41,847 bases of DNA, from NCBI GenBank assembly GCA_025363395.1, contig JANYDX010000232.1:1-41847 (forward strand). The letters are read 5' to 3'. This stretch comes from Verrucomicrobiota bacterium. GTDB taxonomy: Bacteria; Verrucomicrobiota; Verrucomicrobiia; Opitutales; Opitutaceae. Shown in pieces: positions 16,561 through 25,796 of this stretch. Within the stretch, counting starts at the first letter, position 1. Each line of letters starts with the position of its first letter. The notes beneath the pieces were generated by a model that made no database searches, had not been told where the DNA came from, and saw only the letters and a list, made by a program, of their open reading frames with translations. A program made the position numbers and the translations under genes.

Positions 16561-17631
16561 ATGCCGCACCTTTTCTTCTTCAACTTAAACTTTCATCCCC
16601 TCATACGTTTAGTGTCCGTGTCCACCGTTTTTCCCATCCTTTTACCTGAGCAGGCCTCCGGTTTTGCCCGGCTCGGGCTGGCCAATGTGCGGCGCGAATT
16701 CCCGCACCAGCTGCAGCACATGCTCAATGGCCCGGAGGATATCCGTTCGCCGCGGGCTTTGCATCCCGCCTTCTATGGCAGCTACGACTGGCATTCCTGT
16801 GTCCACCAACATGGCATGCTGGTGCGGCTGGCCCGGTTGTTTCCCGATCTGCCTGAACGCGCGGAGATCGACCGTGTGCTCCGTGAACACCTGACCAGGG
16901 AGAACGTCGCTGCCGAAACCGCGTATTTCCAAGCCCCGGGCCGCGGCTTTTTCGAACGCCCGTATGGCTGGGCTTGGTTGCTCAAGCTTGCGGCGGAATT
17001 GCAGACTTACGACGCCTGCCTTGCGGAAAACCTGGCTCCGCTCGTCGCCGTCATGCGCGCCGGATTATTTGCCTATCTGGTCGCCCTGGTCCATCCGGTG
17101 CGCCACGGCGTGCACAACAACACCGCCTTTGCGGTCAAGCTGGCCCTGGATTATGCCCGGGTCGCCGATGATCAGGCCCTGAAGCTTTTTTGCACCAGCC
17201 GCATGGCCTTTTGGTTCGGCCACGACACGGACGACGGCGCCCGCTGGGAACCCTCGGGGGAGGATTTTCTCTCCCCTGCCCTGACCGAGGCGGAAGTGAT
17301 GGCCGCCGTGTTGCCACCGGAAAATTTCAGCCGCTGGCTGGATCGGTTTCTGCCAGGTCTGCCCGCCGGCGAGCCCGCCAAGCTCTTTGCGCCCGTGACG
17401 GTCAGCAATCCCTCCGACCCAAAAATTGCACACCTGATCGGATTGAACCTGAACCGGGCGTGGTGCTGGCGTCGCATCGCTTCCGCGCTGGCGGAGACCG
17501 ACCTGCGGCGCGCCCGCGCCCGCGAAGCCGCCGTCTTGCACTTGGAAGCTGCGTTGCCACTACTGAGCGCGGATGATTTCCACCGCACCCACTGGCTGGT
17601 TTCTTTCGCGGTTTACGCACTGACTGAATAA
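16561..17631 (+). CDS. DUF2891 family protein
   Basis: Up to 356 residues; helical-repeat protein of unknown function. The signature HPAFYGSYDWHSCVHQHGML near residue 77 is the hallmark of DUF2891. FFERPYGWAWLLKLAAEL and HGVHNNTAFAVKLALDYA are further conserved blocks, and the fold resembles (alpha/alpha) barrel sugar enzymes. The first 17-19 residues (MPHLFFFNLNFHPLIRL) are unlike the family. GTG codons at 16612 or 16618 (VSVSTVFPILLPEQ) are likely real starts, and would leave ~90 bp of promoter space with the divergent glutaredoxin gene. The end LVSFAVYALTE is typical for the family. Confidence 0.8.
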   Translation: MPHLFFFNLNFHPLIRLVSVSTVFPILLPEQASGFARLGLANVRREFPHQLQHMLNGPEDIRSPRALHPAFYGSYDWHSCVHQHGMLVRLARLFPDLPERAEIDRVLREHLTRENVAAETAYFQAPGRGFFERPYGWAWLLKLAAELQTYDACLAENLAPLVAVMRAGLFAYLVALVHPVRHGVHNNTAFAVKLALDYARVADDQALKLFCTSRMAFWFGHDTDDGARWEPSGEDFLSPALTEAEVMAAVLPPENFSRWLDRFLPGLPAGEPAKLFAPVTVSNPSDPKIAHLIGLNLNRAWCWRRIASALAETDLRRARAREAAVLHLEAALPLLSADDFHRTHWLVSFAVYALTE

Positions 17632-17754
17632 TTTTCCCCGCCAATGAGGTGCCCGGCGATTCGCCGTTCTGGTGTCGGTTGCTTGCATCTGGAACCGCCC
17701 CCGCCCCCCGATTTTTGCCTAGCGACGGAGCACGGGGTTCCCACACTGCCTTTC

Positions 17755-18108
17755 ATGACGACGATCCTGCTGCTTTGCGCATCGATTGTGTTCATGACTT
17801 TTGCGTGGTACGGACACCTGAAATTTTTGCACAACAAGCCGCTCTGGCTGACCGTGCTGATTTCCTGGGGCATCGCATTTTTCAAATATGTCTTGATGGT
17901 GCCGGCCAACCGGCTGGGCTACGGACATTTCATGGGATGCCAGTTGAAAATTATCCAGGAAGCCATCACGGTCGTGGTCTTTGTCGCATTTGCGTGGCTG
18001 GTACTCGGGGAAAAGCTCAGGTGGAATTACGCGGTGAGCCTCCTCTTCATCGCTCTCGCGGTATTTTTCGCGTTTGGTTTCACCAAAGCGGCGTCGGCGG
18101 CAGCCTGA
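17755..18108 (+). CDS. DUF486/DMT-superfamily small membrane protein
   Basis: 117-residue integral membrane protein. The ORF begins at 17644, but the ATG at 17755 (MTTILLLCASIVFMTFAWYG) matches the start of the DUF486 family. Four transmembrane segments are visible: ~3-20, ~30-50, ~68-86 and ~91-108. The family signatures AWYGHLKFLHNKPLW, YVLMVPANRLGYGHF and LKIIQEAITVVVFVAFA are present. The family is related to the drug/metabolite transporter fold, but no substrate is known. A hairpin follows directly after the stop. Confidence 0.85.
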   Translation: MTTILLLCASIVFMTFAWYGHLKFLHNKPLWLTVLISWGIAFFKYVLMVPANRLGYGHFMGCQLKIIQEAITVVVFVAFAWLVLGEKLRWNYAVSLLFIALAVFFAFGFTKAASAAA

Positions 18109-18118
18109 ACAATTTTGC

Positions 18119-18138
18119 GGCCTGATTTCAGGCCATTT
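18119..18138 (+). terminator. Hairpin terminator after DUF486 gene
   Basis: GGCCTGA and TCAGGCC form a 7-bp perfect stem with a two-base loop, starting 10 bp after the stop and followed by ATTTTC. The loop is very tight and the T run short, so termination strength is uncertain. Confidence 0.5.
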
Positions 18139-18220
18139 TCGCATACTCCGCGCTTGCCGAATGGAGGTGTTGGCGCACTTTCGGGACAACTTTCTCATCC
18201 AACCTCAAACACGATAAGTC

Positions 18221-19306
18221 ATGTCCAAAGCTGAAAAATCCAAGTCGTCCGATTCCCGCATCGCCCCTGCTGAAAAATCCGCGAACGTCGCCCGCGAGAA
18301 AAACATCGATCTCGCTCTTTCCTCCATCACGAAGCAGTTCGGCGAAGGCTCGATCATGCGCTTGGGCAGCAATGCGAAAATGAAGGTGGATACGCTTTCG
18401 ACCGGTTCGCTGGCCATCGACCTGATGCTCGGAGTGGGCGGCCTGCCCCGCGGCCGCATCATCGAGATTTATGGGCCGGAGTCGTCCGGCAAAACCACTT
18501 TTTGCCTCAGCGTCATCGCTGAAGCCCAGCGCCAGGGCGGACTCGCCGCTTTCATCGATGTGGAGCACGCGCTCGATCCGAAATACGCGCGCGTCGTGGG
18601 CGTGAGTCTCGACGACCTGCTGGTTTCGCAGCCGGATTCGGGTGAGGACGCCCTCAACATCATGGAGACACTCATCCGTTCCAACAGCATCGACGTCATC
18701 ATCCTGGACTCCGTGGCCGCATTGATCACGAAGGCTGAGCTCGATGGCCAGATGGGCGACATGACCATGGGGAGCCAGGCCCGGTTGATGTCCCAAGCCA
18801 TGCGCCGGCTCACGGCTGTCGTCAGCAAAACGAATTGCGTGTGTATCTTCACGAATCAGATCCGCGAAAAAATCGGCGTAATGTTTGGGAGCCCCGAAAC
18901 CACTTCCGGTGGCCGGGCGCTGAAATTCTTTGCCTCGATCCGGCTGGATATCCGGCGCAAGGATCAGCTGAAAACTCCCGACGGCAAGGTCATCGGCAAT
19001 CGCACCAAGTTGAAAGCGGTCAAAAACAAAGTCGCTCCGCCGTTCACCGAGGTCGAATTCGACATCATGTACGATGAAGGTATCTCAGCGACCGGTTCAC
19101 TGGTGGATCTCGGCGTTGATCACAAGGTGCTGGAAAAGAAAGGCGCCTGGATTGCATTCAATGGCGAACTCGTCGGTCAGGGCCGCGAAGCGGCCAAGCA
19201 GGCGCTTCGGGATAACGCGGATCTCGCGGCCAAGGTAAAGGCCGCAATCATTGAAAAAGTCAGCGGCAAAACCGGTGATGCTTTGAAAGAAGTCGAAGCC
19301 AAATAG
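18221..19306 (+). CDS. recA: Recombinase RecA
   Basis: ATP-dependent strand-exchange protein for recombination repair and co-protease for SOS induction. The 361 residues begin with a ~25-residue basic/serine extension. Walker A is [10 protein letters not shown] near residues 85-94, and Walker B is [12 protein letters not shown]. The L1/L2 region includes [20 protein letters not shown] and [34 protein letters not shown] follows. The C-terminal domain is complete. I find no E. coli-type SOS box (CTGT-N8-ACAG) in the ~85 bp upstream; LexA sites in this phylum may differ. A clear terminator follows, so the gene is monocistronic. Confidence 0.98.
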   Translation: MSKAEKSKSSDSRIAPAEKSANVAREKNIDLALSSITKQFGEGSIMRLGSNAKMKVDTLSTGSLAIDLMLGVGGLPRGRIIEIYGPESSGKTTFCLSVIAEAQRQGGLAAFIDVEHALDPKYARVVGVSLDDLLVSQPDSGEDALNIMETLIRSNSIDVIILDSVAALITKAELDGQMGDMTMGSQARLMSQAMRRLTAVVSKTNCVCIFTNQIREKIGVMFGSPETTSGGRALKFFASIRLDIRRKDQLKTPDGKVIGNRTKLKAVKNKVAPPFTEVEFDIMYDEGISATGSLVDLGVDHKVLEKKGAWIAFNGELVGQGREAAKQALRDNADLAAKVKAAIIEKVSGKTGDALKEVEAK

Positions 19307-19332
19307 TTTTCAGCCATTTCGTTCCCTTCCCA

Positions 19333-19360
19333 CCCGCGATCTACCGTCGCGGGTTTTTTT
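19333..19360 (+). terminator. Rho-independent terminator of recA
   Basis: CCCGCGA and TCGCGGG form a 7-bp stem with a seven-base loop, followed by seven T, 27 bp after the recA stop codon. This is a textbook intrinsic terminator. Confidence 0.88.
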
Positions 19361-19430
19361 ATGTCTGGAGGATTGCGGTGGCTCAGTACCAACAGGGATT
19401 CACTTTGCCTTCGTTCCAGCGTTCGCTTGC

Positions 19431-20792
19431 GTGAAGCGAATGTCATTTCTTGCAGATACCATTGCAGCGCTCGCCACTCCGGTCGGCACTTCGGCCATCG
19501 CCGTCGTCCGTGCAAGCGGTCCGCAAGCGTCCGCCCTGACCCGGGCAATTTTCCGGGAAACTCCTCCACCCCGGACCGCCCGACACGCTGATTATCGGGA
19601 TACGCACGGCCAGCTCATCGACGATGTGCTTTTCACTTATTTTGCCGGGCCGGGTTCATTCACCGGGGAAGACAGCCTGGAGATTTCATGTCACGGTAAT
19701 CCCTTCATTGCGCAAAAAATACTTGAGGATCTGCTGGGGCGCGGCTGCCGGCCGGCGGAGGGGGGTGAGTTTAGCAAACGGGCTTTTCTCAACGGCCGGA
19801 TGGATCTGAGCCAAGCCGAAGCCATTATGGATCTGATTCACGCACGCAGCGAACGCGCTTTGGCGGCGGCCCATCAGCAGTTGCGCGGTTCCTTGGAGCG
19901 CAAGATGAACGAGCTGATCGCCATCTTGATTGGGATATTGGCGAATATCGAAGCGTACATTGATTTTCCCGACGAGGATTTACCTGCGGAGGACCGCGAG
20001 TTGATTTCCGCTCAACTGGACAAGCTTTTGGCCGGCACCCGGCAGCTGCTGGCGACCAGTCATTACGGCGAGCTGCTGCGCGAGGGCATCAAAACCATTA
20101 TTGTCGGTGAACCCAATGCCGGCAAAAGCAGTTTGCTGAATCGATTGGTTGGCCGCGACCGCGCTTTGGTCAGTTCCGAGCCCGGCACCACCCGAGATTA
20201 CCTTGAGGAGCGTATCATCCTTGGGCCGCATTGTCTTCGGTTGATCGATACGGCTGGACTAAACCCCTCGCCCGGTACCTTGGAAAAACAGGGCATCGAC
20301 AAAACCCTCGAACAAGCCGAAGGGGCGGATCTTTTCCTTTGGGTGATCGATTCCAGCCGGCCCACTCCCACCCTGCCCGCCGCCCTCGCGGGACGTATGA
20401 CGGCGGGCAATACCGTCGTCGTTTATAACAAGGTGGATTTGCCGCCTGCTGTCTGTCCCAGCCAAAATCAGAATTTCCCGGAGACAAAGATTTCTGCGCT
20501 TCACGGCGATGGACTTGAAGGCTTGTCCCGCATGGTGATTAATCTTGCCGAATCCTTTCAAGTGAAGGTCGGCGACGATTTGATCGCAATCAACGCTCGC
20601 CATTCCCACGCCCTGCAGGAGGCAAGGCTTTGCCTTGAATCCGCAAAAGCGAAATTTTGCGCAAACATTTATAGTGAATTGGTAGCAAGCGATTTGCGTG
20701 GCGCCCTTGATTTCTTCGGGCAAATTTCGGGCAAGATTGATAATGAGAAAATCCTTGATTTGCTATTTTCAAAGTTCTGCATTGGAAAATAG
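19431..20792 (+). CDS. mnmE: tRNA uridine-5-carboxymethylaminomethyl modification GTPase MnmE
   Basis: With MnmG, installs the cmnm5/nm5 group on wobble uridine 34 of several tRNAs. The longest ORF starts at GTG 19431, but the ATG at 19440 ([20 protein letters not shown]) fits the family start. The N-terminal folate-binding domain ([15 protein letters not shown]) is followed by helical regions and an embedded G domain. Its motifs are [12 protein letters not shown] (G1), TTRD (G2), DTAGLN (G3) and NKVD (G4). The protein ends with the family's catalytic C-terminal FCIGK. The partner gene mnmG follows after 41 bp. The 3' part of mnmE already shows the lower GC content that continues through most of mnmG. 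Confidence 0.97.
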   Translation: MKRMSFLADTIAALATPVGTSAIAVVRASGPQASALTRAIFRETPPPRTARHADYRDTHGQLIDDVLFTYFAGPGSFTGEDSLEISCHGNPFIAQKILEDLLGRGCRPAEGGEFSKRAFLNGRMDLSQAEAIMDLIHARSERALAAAHQQLRGSLERKMNELIAILIGILANIEAYIDFPDEDLPAEDRELISAQLDKLLAGTRQLLATSHYGELLREGIKTIIVGEPNAGKSSLLNRLVGRDRALVSSEPGTTRDYLEERIILGPHCLRLIDTAGLNPSPGTLEKQGIDKTLEQAEGADLFLWVIDSSRPTPTLPAALAGRMTAGNTVVVYNKVDLPPAVCPSQNQNFPETKISALHGDGLEGLSRMVINLAESFQVKVGDDLIAINARHSHALQEARLCLESAKAKFCANIYSELVASDLRGALDFFGQISGKIDNEKILDLLFSKFCIGK

Positions 20793-20833
20793 ATTTTACA
20801 TCAAAATATTATCTCGAATTCATACATTCTGTT

Positions 20834-22705
20834 GTGATTTATAGCCTAAAACCGTTTGATGTAATCGTTTGTGGCGCCGGACACGCCGGAGTGGAGGCTT
20901 GCCTGGCTGCTTCTCGCATGGGGGCCTCTACCCTGCTACTCACTGGTAATATAGATACGATCGCCCAAATGAGCTGCAATCCAGCTATTGGCGGCCAAGC
21001 TAAAGGCCAAATGGTGCGGGAAATTGATGCCCTCGGTGGCGAGATGGCAATCAATACGGATGTAACCGGAATTCAGTTCAGATTGTTGAATGAATCAAAA
21101 GGCCCCGCCGTTCAATCTCCGCGCGCCCAATGCGACAAGAAGGCGTATCAATTTCGCCTTAAACACACGTTGGAGCTCCAGCCCAATTTGCAAGTCTTCC
21201 AAGCGATGGTTACCGGCCTGATTTTTAAGGATGGGAAGGCCATCGGCTGCCGCACGAATCTGGATGTCGATTTTCTGGGTGCGACAGTAATAATTACCAC
21301 AGGCACATTTTTGCGTGGATTAATGCATATCGGGCAGAATAAAAATGAAGGCGGCCGCTTAGGTGATTTTAGCGCAAAGACTCTTTCCGCCAGCCTGCTT
21401 GAAGCAGGCATCGACTTGAGCCGCTTGAAAACGGGTACTCCGCCACGAATTCTGGGCCGAAGTATCAACTTTGGTGCAATGGAGGAGCAAAGGGGTGATC
21501 TCAGCCCAACTCTGTTTGCATTTCATGATACTCGCGACGCCGAGGACTTGTTCCACGTGGAACAGACCGGGGAGCGTCGCATTGGGTGGACGCCAGGCAG
21601 TGAGCAGGCGTCATGCTGGATGACTTACACCACGGCCGAGTCGAAGCGCATCGTTCGGGAAAATTTGAACAAATCCGCTATGTATTCAGGTGAAATCGAG
21701 GGGGTCGGTCCACGCTATTGCCCGAGTATAGAAGATAAGTTTGTGCGTTTCGCCGACAAGTCACGGCATTTGCTTTTTCTAGAACCTGAAGGTCGTAGTA
21801 CCAATGAGTACTACATCAATGGCCTTTCGACGAGTCTGCCCTTTGAAGTTCAGTTAGATCTCGTGCATAGCATTCCCGGTCTCGAAAAGGCGACTTTACT
21901 CAGACCTGCATACGCGGTGGAATACGATTTTGCTCCACCCACTCAGATGCATCCCTCGCTCGAGTCCCGGAAAGTCGAAAACCTGTTTCTCGCGGGGCAA
22001 ATCAACGGGACCTCCGGGTATGAAGAAGCTGCTGCCCAAGGGTTGATTGCCGGCGTAAATGCAGTGCTTAAGGGCAGGGGGGCGCCACCGCTTATCCTTC
22101 AGCGCCACGAGGGATATATCGGGGTGCTGATTGACGATCTAGTTACAAAGGGAACCATCGAGCCATACCGAATGTTTACCAGTCGTGCTGAACATCGACT
22201 GCTCTTTAATCACGGTAGCGCCGAATTGCGATTATTGGAACATACTAGAAAGTATAACCTGTTATCAACAAGTAGATTAAAAAGAATACAGAATAAGTCC
22301 GGCCAGGTAAACTATTGGGAAAACTATTTGGAAACCACCAAGTCGTTCGGCGAGTCATGGGGCGAAATAATCAGGCGCGAAAAGTCCTCCGCCCTTCTCC
22401 CCGGCGAATTTGGCAGTCAAGCGAAGGAAGTCCGCGAAGAAGTGCTTTATCGCGTCACCTACCGCGGCTATCTGGAACGCGAGCAGAAGCAGGTAGAAAA
22501 GCTGAAGCATATCGAAAAAATCCGCATTCCCCCTTGCCTGGATTATCTGGCGATACCCGGACTGCGGAAAGAAAGTGCTCTCAAACTTCATGAGTTCCGA
22601 CCGCATAATTTGGGCCAAGCCAGCCGCATCAGTGGAGTAAACCCGGCCGACATCAGCATTCTCATGGTGCGGGTCGCCGCGGCGGCTCGTCGCGCGGGAG
22701 GGTAG
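20834..22705 (+). CDS. mnmG: tRNA uridine-5-carboxymethylaminomethyl modification enzyme MnmG (GidA)
   Basis: FAD- and NADH-dependent partner of MnmE in tRNA wobble-U34 modification. The 623 residues equal the usual length. The dinucleotide-binding motif is [18 protein letters not shown] near residues 13-30. Conserved blocks include [49 protein letters not shown] and [17 protein letters not shown]. The C-terminal tRNA-binding domain ends in [14 protein letters not shown]. Start codon is GTG. The first three-quarters use many A/T-ending codons (clusters of TTA, ATA, AAA near 22,240-22,320), and GC-rich codon use returns near 22,350. The usual followers rsmG-parA-parB are absent; phoB comes next. 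Confidence 0.97.
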   Translation: MIYSLKPFDVIVCGAGHAGVEACLAASRMGASTLLLTGNIDTIAQMSCNPAIGGQAKGQMVREIDALGGEMAINTDVTGIQFRLLNESKGPAVQSPRAQCDKKAYQFRLKHTLELQPNLQVFQAMVTGLIFKDGKAIGCRTNLDVDFLGATVIITTGTFLRGLMHIGQNKNEGGRLGDFSAKTLSASLLEAGIDLSRLKTGTPPRILGRSINFGAMEEQRGDLSPTLFAFHDTRDAEDLFHVEQTGERRIGWTPGSEQASCWMTYTTAESKRIVRENLNKSAMYSGEIEGVGPRYCPSIEDKFVRFADKSRHLLFLEPEGRSTNEYYINGLSTSLPFEVQLDLVHSIPGLEKATLLRPAYAVEYDFAPPTQMHPSLESRKVENLFLAGQINGTSGYEEAAAQGLIAGVNAVLKGRGAPPLILQRHEGYIGVLIDDLVTKGTIEPYRMFTSRAEHRLLFNHGSAELRLLEHTRKYNLLSTSRLKRIQNKSGQVNYWENYLETTKSFGESWGEIIRREKSSALLPGEFGSQAKEVREEVLYRVTYRGYLEREQKQVEKLKHIEKIRIPPCLDYLAIPGLRKESALKLHEFRPHNLGQASRISGVNPADISILMVRVAAAARRAGG

Positions 22706-22840
22706 AGGACGGCGATCTGCCGTACCGTGCTCCACCATACTTGCTCTGCCGTCGGCCAACTCAGGTGATAAGGGTGTGACAATCCGGTGACGCCAGTTAA
22801 TTCACTGGAAAGGGCTTCCCCCCTGCAATAGTCCACCGCC

Positions 22841-23542
22841 ATGGAGAAGAAGAAAATCCTCGTCGTCGACGACGAGCCTGACGTAACCGATTTGGTGGCT
22901 TATCACCTCAAAGCAAAGTCGTTTCACGTGGAAGCCCTGAACGACGCCACCGCCAGCATTTCCAAGGCACGCACGTATCACCCCGACCTGATAATATTAG
23001 ACATAATGATGCCGCACTTGAGCGGTATCCAGATTTGCCGCATTCTGCGGGCCGATCCGAAGCTGGCGAAAGTCCCCATCATTTTCCTTACCGCCAAAGC
23101 CGAGCCCCATGATCGCATCGAGGGCTTGGAGTCCGGGGCCGATGACTATCTCAGCAAGCCCTTCAGTCCAAAAGAACTCGTCCTGCGCGTCGAATCCATC
23201 CTGCGCCGGATCTCAGCCCCCAAAGAAGCGGCTGCCGCCAAACTTCACATCGGGGACATTCTCCTCGACAGTGAAACCCACCGCGTAACCGTTCGCGGCG
23301 AACTGCTCGAGCTCACCGCAACCGAATTTAAATTGCTCCAGCTGCTCATGGAGCGACAGGGTAGGGTGCAGACTCGCGAACACTTGCTCCTGAACGTCTG
23401 GAACTATTCCACCGAAATCGAAACCCGGACGGTGGATACCCATGTGCGCCGCCTCCGGGAAAAACTCGGTCAGGAATCGGGATGGGTTGAAACCATTCGC
23501 GGGGTAGGCTATCGGATTGCGGACAAAAAACTGTCCGCATGA
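22841..23542 (+). CDS. phoB: OmpR/PhoB-family response regulator
   Basis: 233-residue transcription factor. The receiver (ILVVDDEPDVTDLVAYHLKA; Asp 54 in LIILDIMMPHLSG; Thr in IFLTAKA; Lys in YLSKPFSP) is followed by a winged-helix DNA-binding domain. That domain contains LTATEFKLLQLLMERQGRV, RTVDTHVRRLREKLG and the terminal IRGVGYRI. It most resembles PhoB, the regulator of phosphate-starvation genes. The downstream kinase gene overlaps its stop by 4 nt (ATGA), showing translational coupling. No pst or phoU genes are nearby, so the phosphate assignment is by family likeness only. Confidence 0.88.
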   Translation: MEKKKILVVDDEPDVTDLVAYHLKAKSFHVEALNDATASISKARTYHPDLIILDIMMPHLSGIQICRILRADPKLAKVPIIFLTAKAEPHDRIEGLESGADDYLSKPFSPKELVLRVESILRRISAPKEAAAAKLHIGDILLDSETHRVTVRGELLELTATEFKLLQLLMERQGRVQTREHLLLNVWNYSTEIETRTVDTHVRRLREKLGQESGWVETIRGVGYRIADKKLSA

Positions 23543-24855
23543 ATGTCTTCTTCGCCGTCGTCCTCCTCCTCATAATCCTGTTTTTGTTCCGGGCCCAGTG
23601 GCGGCAAAACCGGGCGCTGGGCGAGCTGCGCAATGCGATCCGCAGCAATCAGTCCTTTCTCCTGAAAGACGCGGCCTCGGAAAACTTACCAGCCTGGCGC
23701 GAACTCACCGATGCCGTTAACCGCCTGATCACGGACAATGCCGAATTGCGCCACCAACGCTCAGGCCAGCTGACCCAGCTCGAAGCCACGCTGGGAAATT
23801 TGCGCGAAGCCGTGCTGATCGTAGACGAAGCCAATTACATTCACCTCGCCAATCGCGCACTGCGGGAAATTTTTCCCGGCTCCCGCGATCTCGTGAATCT
23901 GCGGCTGGAGCTAATCGTGCGCAGTGCACCCTTTCTTGAATACGTCCGCGAGACCCGCGCCGGCCAGCCCTTGCCCCGGCAGGAATTTGAAATCATGGAC
24001 CGCCAGAAAAGCCACTGGATCGAAGCTTCCGGCGCGCCGATTCCGTCGCCCGATGGAAAATCTCAGTGGGCGCTCTTCGTCATTCACGATATCACCAACC
24101 AGCGCAATCTCGAGCGGGTCCGCCGCGATTTTGTCGCCAATGCCTCCCACGAGCTGCGCACCCCCCTCAGCATCATCAAAGGTTACATTGAAACCCTGGT
24201 CGACGGACACCTGACCATGGCAGTCGAGGATCGTGACAAATTTCTGCACACCATCCAGCGGCACAGCGAACGCCTCCAAGCGATCATCGATGACCTGCTG
24301 GTGCTTTCCCGGCTGGAGTCAGCCACTCCCGGAATAAAATTCGCGCAGGTTGATCTGGCCCAATTTATCGGCCAGCTGGCGGATGACTATCGCCATCGGC
24401 CCCACGCCTCGGGTCATTCAATATCAGTGAAACTCCCCGCAGATTTAGGCACCATCAACGCTGACCAGGAAAAGCTCACTCAGGTTTTCAGCAATCTGCT
24501 GGAAAACGCCCTCAAATACACCCCCAAGGGAACCCAACTCGAAATGGGAGGAAGGGCGGTGGACGAACAAGACGTCGAGTGTTTTGTGAGCGACAACGGT
24601 CCGGGCATTCCCTCGGTGGATTTACCGCAAATCTTCGAAAGGTTTTATCGTGTGGAAAAAGGGCGCTCGCGGGAAACCGGTGGCACGGGGCTCGGCCTGA
24701 GCATCGTTAAACATATTGTGCAGATGCACGGCGGCCGCGTCTGGGCCGAGAGTCAGGAAGGGCAGGGTCTCACGCTCCACCTCCGGTTGCCTCGTACGCA
24801 GCCGCCGGGTCCCATCGCTTCGGAGTTGCCCCGACCCGCCGGCTCCGGGCAATAA
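23539..24855 (+). CDS. phoR: PhoR-like sensor histidine kinase
   Basis: 438-residue membrane-anchored kinase. One N-terminal transmembrane helix (FFAVVLLLIILFLF) is followed by a linker and a PAS domain (LREAVLIVDEANYIHLANRA, about residues 80-185). HisKA follows (FVANASHELRTPLSIIKGY, His 204), then HATPase_c (NLLENALKYTPKG; DNGPGIP; GTGLGLSIVKHIV). There is no periplasmic sensing domain, which fits PhoR; phosphate status would be sensed through other proteins. It overlaps phoB by 4 nt, and trmB starts 7 nt after its stop, so the three are probably one operon. The last ~25 residues are Pro-rich and unlike the family core. Confidence 0.88.
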   Translation: MNVFFAVVLLLIILFLFRAQWRQNRALGELRNAIRSNQSFLLKDAASENLPAWRELTDAVNRLITDNAELRHQRSGQLTQLEATLGNLREAVLIVDEANYIHLANRALREIFPGSRDLVNLRLELIVRSAPFLEYVRETRAGQPLPRQEFEIMDRQKSHWIEASGAPIPSPDGKSQWALFVIHDITNQRNLERVRRDFVANASHELRTPLSIIKGYIETLVDGHLTMAVEDRDKFLHTIQRHSERLQAIIDDLLVLSRLESATPGIKFAQVDLAQFIGQLADDYRHRPHASGHSISVKLPADLGTINADQEKLTQVFSNLLENALKYTPKGTQLEMGGRAVDEQDVECFVSDNGPGIPSVDLPQIFERFYRVEKGRSRETGGTGLGLSIVKHIVQMHGGRVWAESQEGQGLTLHLRLPRTQPPGPIASELPRPAGSGQ

Positions 24856-24862
24856 GAGGCCT

Positions 24863-25522
24863 GTGGATTTCACCCCGGCATTCGTCGAACATATCACCCA
24901 GCGCCGCGTGGATCTGCGGACTGAGCTTGAGGCTATTTTGCCCCAGCCGCGACCCATCGTCTTAGAACTTGGCTGCGGCCATGGCCATTTCCTGGCCCGC
25001 TATGCCACGGAATTCCCCGAGAAACTGTGCGTGGGAGTTGATCTGCGCAGCGACCGGATCGAACGAGCCCTGCGCAAAGTCGACCACGCTCGCTTGAACA
25101 ACTGCCATTTCGTCCGCACGGAGGCTTTGGAATTCCTGCATTCGTTACCGAACGGGGTCACTTTCGAGCAAATCTGGGTTCTTTTCCCGGATCCCTGGCC
25201 CAAAAAACGCCACCACAAGAACCGTTTGGTTCAGCCGCATTTCTTTGAAGCTGTCGCCGCCCGCTCGCCGGAGGGAACCCGGCTCTATTTTCGTACCGAT
25301 TACGCCGAATACTTTGAAAGTGTAGCTGCCTTCCTGCCCACGCTGCCCACTTGGCAGCGCGACCAGCACGCCGCGTGGCCTTTGGAACACGAAACCGTCT
25401 TCCAAGCCCGCGCCGACGGTTATCAATCCCTTGTGGCCGTCAGGACGTCACATCCAGCCAGACCAACAGGAAAAGTTGCGCCAGGGCTGCCGCCCCCAAC
25501 AAACCCCACGTCAACTGCATAA
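24863..25522 (+). CDS. trmB: tRNA (guanine-N7-)-methyltransferase
   Basis: SAM-dependent enzyme that methylates G46 in the tRNA variable loop. The ORF track begins at 24716 inside phoR; I choose GTG 24863 (VDFTPAFVEHITQRRVDL) because it follows the phoR stop by 7 nt, has an AGAGG upstream and begins where similarity begins. SAM motif I is VLELGCGHGHFLARYA; later blocks are CVGVDLRSDRIERAL and the signature IWVLFPDPWPKKRHHKNRL. RLYFRTDYAEYF is also typical. After ADGYQSLVAVRTS the last ~25 residues (HPARPTGKVAPGLPPPTN...) are proline-rich with poor codon use. They coincide with an antisense gene, so the tail looks like a read-through extension. Confidence 0.93.
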   Translation: MDFTPAFVEHITQRRVDLRTELEAILPQPRPIVLELGCGHGHFLARYATEFPEKLCVGVDLRSDRIERALRKVDHARLNNCHFVRTEALEFLHSLPNGVTFEQIWVLFPDPWPKKRHHKNRLVQPHFFEAVAARSPEGTRLYFRTDYAEYFESVAAFLPTLPTWQRDQHAAWPLEHETVFQARADGYQSLVAVRTSHPARPTGKVAPGLPPPTNPTSTA

Positions 25523-25607
25523 AGATACTATGCGCCAACTTACGCTCTCCATTGGCGCGATAGGACAGGTCGGTTCGGGTCAACAGGTCGCGAGTGGCTT
25601 GATCCAT
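25440..25607 (-). CDS. Small single-pass membrane protein overlapping trmB antisense
   Basis: 55 residues from the ATG ending at 25607 (MDQATRDLLTRTDLSYRANG). The ORF track start at 25697 would add 30 unstructured residues. It has a soluble helical N-terminus and one C-terminal membrane helix (GLLGAAALAQLFLLVWL). Third codon positions are overwhelmingly G or C, unlike the opposite-strand trmB tail here, which supports this strand as the coding one. It overlaps the trmB 3' end by 83 bp tail-to-tail and lies just before the ATP synthase operon. I do not recognise the family. It is too small and too unlike AtpI (which has two helices) for that assignment. Confidence 0.5.
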   Translation of the reverse strand: MDQATRDLLTRTDLSYRANGERKLAHSIFMQLTWGLLGAAALAQLFLLVWLDVTS

Positions 25608-25727
25608 GATTAACCCTTCTCCCTTCCAACCCGGGCTGGCAAGCTTGGGTTGTTCATTAGCCCTAACGCCGGCTTTCAACGGTGGGGCTAATTTCACCGG
25701 CTTCCGGCTGTTTTTTGATTTAGAAGG

Positions 25728-25757
25728 TTGACGCTTCGCAGCGTGGAAACCTACCTA
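25728..25757 (+). promoter_or_regulatory. Candidate sigma-70 promoter of the ATP synthase operon
   Basis: TTGACG at 25728-25733 matches the -35 consensus at five of six bases. It is followed after 18 bp by a weak -10-like TACCTA at 25752-25757. It lies ~40 bp before the atpB start at 25797. The -10 match is poor, so this is a suggestion only. Confidence 0.35.
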
Positions 25758-25796
25758 GCTGGTTCTTTCCTCCGATGGTCCGCCCCTCGGCAAATC

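Noticed and set aside
18135-18220. SOS box upstream of recA
   Set aside because: No CTGT-N8-ACAG or Gram-positive-type GAAC-N4-GTTC site seen; LexA motifs of this group are not known to me.
24716-24862. Upstream extension of the trmB ORF
   Set aside because: It would overlap phoR by 140 bp; family similarity starts at GTG 24863, just after the phoR stop.
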